From Rhodamnia argentea (Eukaryota; Streptophyta; Magnoliopsida; Myrtales; Myrtaceae), in assembly GCF_020921035.1 (NCBI RefSeq), contig NC_063156.1:21996283-22060282 (forward strand): a DNA stretch of 64,000 bases. Reading direction: 5' to 3'. This document shows, piece after piece, positions 55,829 through 64,000 of this stretch. Positions within the stretch are counted from its first letter, which is position 1, and the number at the start of each line of letters is the position of its first letter. Position numbers and translations under genes: made by a program. The notes under the pieces were generated by a model that ran no database searches, was not told where the DNA came from, and worked only from the letters and a program-made list of their open reading frames with translations.

Positions 55829-56481
55829 AATTGCTAGAACCAGATAAATTGCTCGTAGCTTGCATGTACAAAATTCCAATTTTTTTAACGAAGTGGTATA
55901 CTGAGAAACCCCGCCACAAGTTTTTCGTGCTTTAAATTTGAAAATCGAGGGCACTTTTAACAAATAGGTCTATTATTATCCCCGTCGGCTTTCTGCCTTC
56001 GCGGGGCGCAGCTTCTCATCCATCTTACGTATTCAATTCACTGTTATTATTCTCATGTAAAAATTCAAGAATTGCAAACACAAAAAAAAGAAAAAAAAAA
56101 GAATGGTAATTGTTGGAAACGCTTGGTCAAAGTTAGAGTTACTACATCAGAGTGGGTGGACACGAGATGAGACGAGGCCGGTTTCGAAACGGGAGCAAAC
56201 TCCTAAGTTGCATTAAAACTCCAGTTGTCGCCGCGCGAAACTAGTTCCTCCCCCTCCCCATGCCATGCATGCCCTAGAGCAAGTCCACGTGGCCAGTCTT
56301 TTGGCACATTGCAATTGCTCTTTTTATTTCTTCTTCTTCTTTTAAAAAAAAAATCGATATTGTGAATTTTTTTTTATCTTATCTTGTGGAATCGACTAAT
56401 GCATGACATGCACATAAAATTTTCGGTTTACAGCATGGCATTGAAAACCCCCCAGAGCTGTTCCATAAAGAGAAAGATATG
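55829..56481. other. Intergenic, no gene recognised
   Basis: AT-rich, with several A and T runs; nothing supportable. Confidence 0.5.
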
Positions 56482-56490
56482 GTTTAAATA

Positions 56491-56883
56491 TGGAAAAATT
56501 ACAAGAAAAAGAGTCATAAATTTATTATAATTAGGTCAATTCAGTCATAAAATCTTTTTCTTTTGTGCCAATTGAGTTATAAATCTTTTACATTTGTGTC
56601 AATTCAGTCCATCGCCGGCGAGATCGGTTGCCTAGATCCGGCAACCGATTGGAAGAAAAAAGGAAGGAAAGAAAAAACAAGAAAGACGAAGAAAATAAAT
56701 AAATAATTCAAAAAAAATATTATCTACGCCAGTGTCCATTGCGTCACGTTGGCGATTTTCAGTCATAATTGATTGGATGGACTGAATCGTCACAAATGCA
56801 AAATATTTACGACTCAATTGGCAAAAAAAAAAAAAATTAAGATTGAATTAACATAAATTTAAAATTATTCTGGTAAATCTGCC
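56491..56883. mobile_element. Fold-back element (family 1) with 9-bp duplication
   Basis: Inverted ends ('ttgtgccaattgagttataa' on the left; 'actcaattggcaaaa' on the right) and a short GC core. The flanks gtttaaata (56482-56490) and gtttaaatg (56884-56892) form a 9-bp duplication with one mismatch, so family 1 is also probably MULE-derived. The core is shorter than in the 10.7, 14.8 and 48.6 kb copies. Confidence 0.65.
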
Positions 56884-56892
56884 GTTTAAATG

Positions 56893-57596
56893 TACACGCT
56901 CTCATCACTCAAATAAAACATTGAATCATTCAATCAATTTGCGTGTTTAACGTCACAAAGGAAGGGAGATAAAGTTGGGCAGTTAGGCCGACGTCTCTTT
57001 TTTAGTTGAATTCAGGAAGGAAGTGAGATCGTCCCCTAGACAGAGACGAGCATCTTACAGAATTCTCAGTATGCGTGGGTCGAAAGTCCATAGATTCACT
57101 GAAGGAGAGGAGCACAATCGTGCGAGATTTCAGGGGTTTTTCCATTTGCCGATGCACAATCGATAGGTGTCTTCCCCATGCGACACCACGAAGACACGTG
57201 TTCCACATTGTCGGTTGCTCGTCCCTTTAATGAACTTTCGAAGTCATCCGGTCTCAAATCACGGTTCCAATTTTTTGATGTAACGATAATGTTTAGTTTT
57301 GAAGTTTCAAAGTTAAACGTACCATTTTTTTTTCTTTTCACAATATTGTTACTTTTAGTGTGAGATAAGTTAAAGCGGACAATATTTCGAGCGAATTAAT
57401 TTAAATATATCACACTTGAAATATGATGCAGTGAAATGGTACCATTAAGATCATGATCTTAGATCATGCTCAAGGAGTGATCTTCAGGATCTAGGATTTG
57501 GACAAAGGGTGATTCTTGATAAGCTTTTAAAATGGCGAAAAGAGATAAGAATGAATCGAATTATACGCCGAACATTGGGGAGAGCGCGTTTGGGAT
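56893..57596. other. Intergenic with a local direct repeat
   Basis: 57270-57405 ('ttgatgtaacgataat.ttta', 'gataagttaaagcggacaat') recurs at about 57900-58020. The repeat pair brackets the small element at 57597-57855. No gene recognised. Confidence 0.5.
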
Positions 57597-57855
57597 TAGG
57601 GGTGTCAACGGGCCGGGTCTTGGCTCGGCTTGAGCTAGCCCGAAACTTAACGGTACCAAGCTCGGCCTGCCCCGAGCCCAAATTACATGTGTCCCATCGA
57701 ATGAAAGAATATAAAAAGAAAACATGGGTGTTAAAAAAAGCTGGAGCAACCTGGCTCGGGCCGGCCCGAGTACTAAGCCCGGTAGGAAAAAGGCTCGAAA
57801 ATTAGGTGAATTTTTTGGTCGGATTGGGCCGACGCGGGCTTTTTTGACACCCCTA
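57597..57855. mobile_element. Small TIR element (hAT-like?), 259 bp
   Basis: The ends 'taggggtgtcaa' and its complement 'ttgacacccta' are almost exact inverted repeats. The interior is rich in ggctcgg, gggccgg and cccgag motifs. No clear target duplication was found. Similar ends occur on the 46362-46958 element. Confidence 0.6.
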
Positions 57856-58716
57856 TCTATGATGTGTATGTGAATACTAAAATTAACTCGCGTAAGTGCC
57901 TTTTGATGTAACGATATTATTTACCTTTGGAACTCCAGAAGCAAGCGTGATTTTTTCGCAAATATAACGATTGTTAGTACGAAACATGCTAAAACGGACA
58001 ATTATCTCAAATGAGCTATTCGAAAGAGCAGAGAGTAGACAAGCCGAGCACGGGAATCCAGAGTAGAAAAGTATGAAATCCAGGAAAAAATTCGGAAAAT
58101 TGAGTTAAAAACGGAATTATAAATCGAGGGTGGGCAATGATATTCAAGGGAATCGGCTGCTGAATAGTACCTTTTTTTTTTGGGTCAAGTCAAACTTTTG
58201 AATAGTATTTAATAGGTGGGAATTGAAATAAAAAAGTCTTTGAGAAGGTCCATTAAAACGTTCCACGCGCTAATTAGGGAAATCGTTTCAACACTACATT
58301 ATGTAAAATCGGCTCTATTATAGATTACAAACCATCACACATTGCAATTTTCAATTCCAATCTCGATCATTCATTCAGTCATGCGTCCGTGTCTAATTCC
58401 TCTTCCTTTTCTTTTCTTTTTTTTCATTTTTTTTTTTATGTTTTTGTCTTTGGGGGGTCAAACATTCAACGGCTATTTCCGTTTGACTTTGCCACCATCC
58501 ACGGTTGATAGATAAAGGAGTTCGACCGACCTTTTCCAATGTGAAAACAATTTGACCTGTTCCGACATTGTTAGGCCGGAGTTTGGCAAAATTTAGGGGA
58601 TGGCCTTCTCGTAAAATTCTCGTTCCGGTATAAAATTCTCTTCGACTTGTATCGGAGCGACGGTCCGCGACGTGATATATCCGAAACAACCGGCAACCCC
58701 CTCGAGCATCATGTAA
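57856..58716. other. Intergenic, no gene recognised
   Basis: The minus-strand frame 58393-58734 has no motif; nothing else supportable. Confidence 0.45.
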
Positions 58717-59256
58717 GGGCGCGCATAATAACACTTCAGAAGCGGAATTTCTACTTCATAAGTGCTTCTAAAGCTGAAATCTGTTTGATAAAGACACTTC
58801 AAAAGTGCTTCTGAAATTGAAATCCGTTTGGTAAAAATATTGACTTTCGGTAGGAATTTCTACTTCTGAAAGAGATTTCTACTTCTGATTGGATTTTTGG
58901 CCAACTTTGAGAATTAAAAAAATTTTACTTCTCGGCTCCAGAAATCACTTCTTCGACTCTGTCGACCAACGCCCGCTCGACGGTCATTGACCAATGCCCG
59001 CCCGCCGGCCACCGGCCGCCTCCGACCGCCTGCCACCACTCGTCGGTCGCCGGCCGCCTCCGCCGCCACCGGTATTTGATTAAAAGTAGAAATTTCATAA
59101 GTAGAAATTTTATCAAACGTCTTTTTTTTTTTTTATCAGAAATCAACTTATGAAACAAAAATAGAAAAATCAACTTTTGCTTTTGATGGAGAAGTTGAAA
59201 AATCAACTTCTGCTTCTGATGGTGTTTCAGAAGCAAAAGTGTTGCCAAGCGCGCCC
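58717..59256. mobile_element. Tourist-like element with GC-rich core, 540 bp
   Basis: The ends 'gggcgcgcataataacactt' and, inverted, 'gggcgcgcttggcaacactt'; TAA on both sides (58714-58716 and 59257-59259). The ends resemble those of the element at 24956-25346. The core (58965-59075) is rich in ccgcccgccggcc-type sequence. The interior repeats 'agtgcttctgaaattgaaat'-like units. Confidence 0.8.
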
Positions 59257-59259
59257 TAA

Positions 59260-60569
59260 ATTTACGAGGTGCTGCTTTACATGGGTGGCGGTAAAATCTG
59301 TAAGATCAGTATCGCAAAGGGAAATTGATTATAATAATTTCTCAACCCATGGACTGACGGTGACGGACCAAAAAAAAAAAAAAAAAAAAAAAGAGAGGGG
59401 AAAAAAAAGGGAAAATGCCCTTTAAATCCGTGGGACCCATCGAAGGACAACAGACATAGCCGTAGCATCTCCAACAGAACATCTGGGACCCATCATTAGT
59501 CAGTTAACCGATCGCCAAGGGTTCAATAATTTAATCGAATCTTAGGGACCCACCATAAACTTTAAAATAGTTTTTTTTTTTAATAATCATTTGTAGTAAT
59601 AAAATAATGATAATAATAATGATTACGATAATTGGAAATGTCTCTGGTTGGGATGGAGCCATGTGGCCAGGAGGATTGTAGTTCGGTTGGACATGCCTGT
59701 CGCATGGTCTGGAAATGTCCGAGAATTTTCCATTAATTCCGAAGTGGTGTGTTCCCACATGCCGATTGCCGTGTGAATTCTGCACGCCAACAAGAACGCG
59801 CATTCTGAAAAAACGACATTGGTCTTTGGATTACATCTCTAAATCCACTTTGTAATTATGCTCTAATTGTGAAGCTAAGCTTCAATTTCGTCCGCACCCG
59901 TCAATAGGCGCGGCCCGCGCACCTCTTCTTGATCCGTGGGCAAAAGGGCGCTGGAACAATAATGCTAGAAATCCTGAGGAGAAATAATTCGTTAAACGAC
60001 CCGGCAATCGTCCCATTGGAACGTGTGTTTTATATAAAAACTCAAAGTATTTCGATTCGTCGCTATTGGGTATTGGTACGTACTCGCAAGAGGCCACGTC
60101 GAACGCGCTCTGCAACCGATTATGATGCCGAGAAGAAGGAATTTAACATCAATCTTCGCGCTTCTTGAGATGCAAGATCCCCGATTGTTCTATCGTCTGG
60201 CCAACTTGACGGTTTCAAGCACTTATGCAAAAATGATGTTGGAATTGAGGAGAGACCTCGCGATCCTCGAAAACTTGTGGGCTTTATTCTCTTTTTAAGA
60301 GCACCACCCCACCAACCTTTTTTTTCGGTCCAAATACCCCACCCACCCACCTGGATGGCTTAAGAGCCCGCAAAAGCAATTGTACTTCGTATCATTTCTT
60401 TAGCTGGGCAAATCAATAGACAGTTTTTTTTTTTTTTTTTTTTTTTTGGGTGTGTGTGTGTGATAAATCGATTGGCAGTTCTCCAATTAATGATTCTGAT
60501 CTGATTAAACTCATGTACTGTTCAGAGCTTTATCATTTGCGCCTGCTGCTCTAATGGTTTCAATTTTAC
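59260..60569. other. Intergenic, no gene recognised
   Basis: Low-complexity tracts at 59369-59410, 59600-59630 and a run of 27 T followed by GT repeats at 60424-60463. The frames in this interval show no motif. Confidence 0.5.
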
Positions 60570-60995
60570 CAAAAAAAAAAAAAATCCTAAATCTATTATA
60601 ATTTATGCCAATTCTGCTTCCAATTCTTTTGTTTTATATGTCAATTCGTTCATAAATCTTCTTTACGTTTATGCCAATTTAGTTCATCCAGTCAACTTTA
60701 CCTAGCCGGTGCCGACGTGGACAACTTTTGATAATACTTTAATTTTCAATTTTTTTTTATTTTTTTTTATAAAAAAGAGAAAGAGAAAGAAAAGACAAGA
60801 AAAAGGAAAAATATAAATATAAAGTAATTCGAAAAAATTAAAAATACTATCAAAAGTTGTTCACTTGAGTGCCGGTGTCCATGTTAGCGCCGACCTGTCA
60901 AAATTGACCGGATTGATTGAATTGGAACAAATGTGAAATATTTAGGATCGAATTGTTACAATTATAATGGGTTCATGAACTTTCTAGTAATTTTC
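60570..60995. mobile_element. Fold-back element (family 1)
   Basis: 'tttatgccaattt.gttcatcc' and 'gccggtgccgacgtggacaa' on the left are mirrored by 'gccggtgtccatgttagcgc' and 'ggattgattgaattggaaca' on the right, around an A/G-rich centre. The flanks gtttcaatt and gtatcaatc may be a decayed 9-bp duplication. Confidence 0.55.
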
Positions 60996-61712
60996 CCCGT
61001 ATCAATCACAAAATTCGTGCATGAATCAACGAGAATGTTTGATCCTCTTGTTTAAGCATTCGAGTCGCCCCAAGGATGTGCATGATGCTTCCACTAGTTC
61101 ATGCGTTCCCTCTCTTTCTGCACGAGAATGGAGTCCTGGTCTGGTAGTCGACGGTTCAACTGCGGCTTACCATGTCGGATTCGGAGAGGTATCAGCAAGA
61201 TCATGCATGATGCGAAGTAAGGTAGATGTAACTTCCGATCAAGTCCACCGGCCGGGAGCGCAATAAGCATTTCTTCGGCGTCTCCGATTAGTTAACTATT
61301 CTTGTCTAAAATAGGTTGCTGTCATCAAAATTGTGATTCATCAGCAGTTTAACTCGAAAGAAAGTCACTCGCTTTGGGCGACAAGAACACTTAAATCCAA
61401 TCTAATGTCCAACCACAGACATTCCACCCGCTTCGAACCTGATCCAATGTTTCTTGGAAAAACCATGCACCAGCACCAGCACAAGCACAAGCAAGAGAAG
61501 AAGGCCACACTCACACTTTTCGTGCCCCCTCCCCTTTGCTCTTAATCACAGGCCAAACTTCCTCTGAAAAGGGCAAAAAAGAAGATTTGTAGCTTGCATC
61601 AACATGCCCTCTGTTCCTTGTCTATTGATGATTTCATGATACTGTTTGTCATTTTCATTCTGCTTTCTCCTCCCCTTTTCATCATCAGCATATGTTTTTT
61701 TGGATCTAGCAG
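60996..61712. other. Upstream intergenic of the MYB gene
   Basis: The plus-strand frames 61021-61266 and 61333-61545 show no motif. This should contain the MYB promoter, but no convincing TATA box was chosen. Confidence 0.45.
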
Positions 61713-63002
61713 ATGAGACCCCCTTGCGCCGACAAGACAAACAATGGGCGGGGTCCTTGGGCCACTGAAGAAGACCCAAGGATGATCGTTCAAGGCAACG
61801 GAAATTGGAGCCTTGCCCCCAGACGAGCAGGTAACGTCATCGGCGGAGTGTTTCGTGTCGTTGATCAAAAGTTGGATCTACGAATTGCGGACCCAATTGG
61901 GAGACCGCTTTCCACACATCTCGCAATGTCCAATTGCTGTGCCTGACTAAACTGTGCAGGTCTTCGAAGGTGTGGGAAAAGTTGCAAGCCCAGATGGAGC
62001 AGTTACCATCAACCGGATTCCAAGCATGAGATCTTCACACCACAGGAGGAGGAGCTCATAATCAGGCTCCATGTAATCATAGGCAGCAGGTGCATCGCCG
62101 AGAATCGGAACATGTGTACTTTGCGAAATTCTCATCGATCTTTTTTACTCCTAATTGAAAATGTTCCAACTATTTGCCAACTAACTCGATTTATAGATGA
62201 TTTAATAAGATAAAGTTTACTTGAGAATGATTTGAAAGCAGTAAGATTTTCTCTACTTCACATATATACACACAATGGTTTTGGCTGTAGGTGGTCCATC
62301 ATCGCCCAGCAACTTCCAGGGAGGACTGACAATGATGTGAAGAACCACTGGAATACTAAGCTCCGGAAGAAGCTGAAAGAGATGGGGATCGACCCGGTCA
62401 CGCACAAGCCCTTCTCTCAAGTCCTGAGAGACTACGGAAACATCGGCGGCACCCCGAGAGAAAGCCGAATCGGGTCCTCGGATCAACCCCAAGCGTTTTC
62501 GGACCTAAACACCCGCCAAATGCCACCAAAAGTAGCAAGCAGAACTGAAACAGACACTGCCCGAGACAATCACTCCCTAGATCTTCTTGCCCAGCTTCAT
62601 ACCATAAAGTTGGTCACAGAAGCCTCAACTTGCTCTGCACATGGCGAAAGGACATTCATGCCTTCGGATACCTCGTCCTCGCCTCCCACTTCTTCCTCTT
62701 CCGCCGGGTCCGCAGCGCCGCAGAGCTTCTTCAGTTGGAGCGACTTCCTTATCGAAGACGCAGCCTTGCCAGCTGAACTTTCAAACGAAGGGATCAGGAT
62801 GAGACCACAGGATGGCGAGGTCGATCGTGAGGCCGGAGAGGAAAGTAACGGGACAGGAGGTTTCCATAAGAATGGCACGAGCAATGGCCTTAAAGGGTCA
62901 TCAATTCCATCCTCGGATGGTTCGTTCGTGGAGTCCATTTTGAGCCAGAACGAGGAGATGTTCATGGAGTTTCCTGAACTTTGGGAGGAACCACACTACT
63001 AA
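61713..63002 (+). CDS. MYB35: R2R3-MYB transcription factor, MYB35/TDF1-like, diverged R2
   Basis: Exons 61713-61830, 61960-62089 and 62291-63002 (GT-AG at each junction, frame kept) give 319 residues. R2 begins [10 protein letters not shown] and R3 ends [19 protein letters not shown]. The block [24 protein letters not shown] after R3 is the signature of the MYB35/TDF1 group, nuclear regulators of tapetum and anther development. R3 is well preserved; R2 is not: the usual MGRPPCC start reads MRPPCA, about four residues are lost between the first and second Trp, and the normally near-invariant CRLRWTNYLRPDL block reads [13 protein letters not shown]. All three R2 tryptophans survive. Either a fast-evolving paralogue or an early pseudogene. 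Confidence 0.75.
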
Positions 63003-63540
63003 TCAACTAAAGGCACACTGAACTGTAAAATTTCCTAACTGGGATTGGGAAGGGATTTATGCTAAAGAAGTACAAAATAATGGAGTTCCGGAGCGTTGAC
63101 TTCCTGCTAAACATCTTCTTATAGGTATTGGGTCAGATTTATGTTGTACTTTTGTTTTGGGTTCGTACTTATGTCTTAGACGGGACGGCATGCACTCATA
63201 ATGTACTACAGTTCATAAAGTTTTCACATCAAAACGGAAGGAATCTGTCTCTACGCTTGTACAGCCAAGAGCAGGCTCAAGCCCAAGCCCAATTCTGCTG
63301 CAACATGGAGGCCCAGTTTTAATTTATTCATCGGCCCTGTCGGTACTACGCTGCGGTGGCCCAAAAGCTCATCAAGATGGGCCTCTAGCTCATGGTTTTC
63401 ACTCCAAAATAGTGGGTAAGCAACAAATGCTCTTCTTCCAAAATTGGAAATTCCCAAAAGAACAAGTAATTTTGGCTTCGCAAAAAATCAATTGTCTCCG
63501 GAAAATATTTCCGGGAAGTCAATTTCCAAGAAAATGACTA
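63003..63540. other. 3' region of the MYB gene
   Basis: Presumed 3' untranslated sequence followed by AT-rich intergenic DNA; the frames 63128-63322 and 63251-63457 show no motif. Confidence 0.5.
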
Positions 63541-64000
63541 TATTTTCCTGTATTTAGTTGAAATATCAAAAAGTCTCGGAAAAATATTTTCCATTGTTTG
63601 GTATGAAAATTAGATTTGATTTTCCTCCATGCACTTCATTCAATAATTTTTGGCTTTTCTATTTCTTCTTTTCATTTTTTTTTATTTTTTTAAATTCAAC
63701 TGTTAATTTTTTAATTATTTGTCGTTTTCTCACGGTCACCGGCCACGGTGATCGCCGACGATCGGCCGCAAGCAAGCTCGAGCCTTGCCACGGGCCGACA
63801 AGGCCTAGCCTCGATCGAGAGTGGTGGCGGCTCGGCCGGCCTTACTCAAGGTTGGAGATGCCTAGCCGAGCCTCGCTCGAGGCTAGCGATGGTTTGCCTG
63901 GCCTTGCTCGAGGCCCACAACAGGCCAAAGGAGAAGAAGGGAAAAGAAAAAAAGAGAAAAAGAAAGAGAGAAAAATTTATTTATTTTTTTAATTTTAAAA
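63541..64000. mobile_element. Partial fold-back type element with GC-rich core, cut by window end
   Basis: An AT-rich left part is followed at 63730-63920 by a GC-rich core with 'gccgacgatcggcc', 'cgagcctcgctcgaggct' and similar, then an A/G-rich tract. The build matches the family 1 elements; the right part lies beyond the window. The frame 63558-63992 is not a gene. Confidence 0.45.

Overview
The window looks like nuclear DNA of a woody dicot. Genes have short GT-AG introns and GC-rich coding exons set in AT-rich, transposon-dense intergenic sequence, with many microsatellites and a plastid-derived insert. The repeat style (fold-back elements with GC-rich, variable cores) reminds me of Myrtaceae such as Eucalyptus. 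That placement is an impression, not a demonstration.

Layout. 1-9.4 kb holds one arm (A) of a segmental duplication, into which a degraded endogenous caulimovirid (about 0.9-8.44 kb, minus strand) has been inserted, plus a small cysteine-rich secreted-peptide gene. 9.4-15.4 kb is mostly small transposons, including an element carrying a plastid trnF(GAA) fragment. 15.6-18.4 kb is a nine-exon serine carboxypeptidase-like gene. 18.9-21.5 kb is the second arm (B) of the duplication, with the sister cysteine-rich peptide gene and no virus. 21.9-31.7 kb is a nested transposon field: a Ty1-copia relic between two degraded LTR-like repeats, interrupted by MULE-type fold-back and Tourist-like elements, with a histone-fold (NF-YC/DPB3-like) fragment inside it.

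32-40 kb is the gene-rich centre: two tandem two-exon NFD4-like (nodulin-like/MFS) membrane transporter genes and, on the opposite strand, an intronless BCS1-type AAA-ATPase. 40-50 kb is intergenic, with several diverged direct duplications and a hAT-like insertion whose empty site survives in a sister copy. 50.7-54.4 kb carries a seven-exon hydroxyproline O-galactosyltransferase-like gene (galectin domain plus GT31 domain) on the minus strand. 55.6-55.8 kb is a tRNA-derived SINE with a 15-bp target duplication. 58.7-59.3 kb is another Tourist-like element. 61.7-63.0 kb is a three-exon R2R3-MYB gene of the MYB35/TDF1 type with a diverged R2 repeat.

The genes do not form a pathway; this is ordinary plant gene order with local tandem duplication (NFD4-like pair, cysteine-rich peptide pair). 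The most informative features are the nested insertions with readable target-site duplications, the paired peptide genes, and unusual residues in the carboxypeptidase and MYB genes. Splice sites were chosen by eye from GT-AG signals, reading-frame continuity and family motifs.
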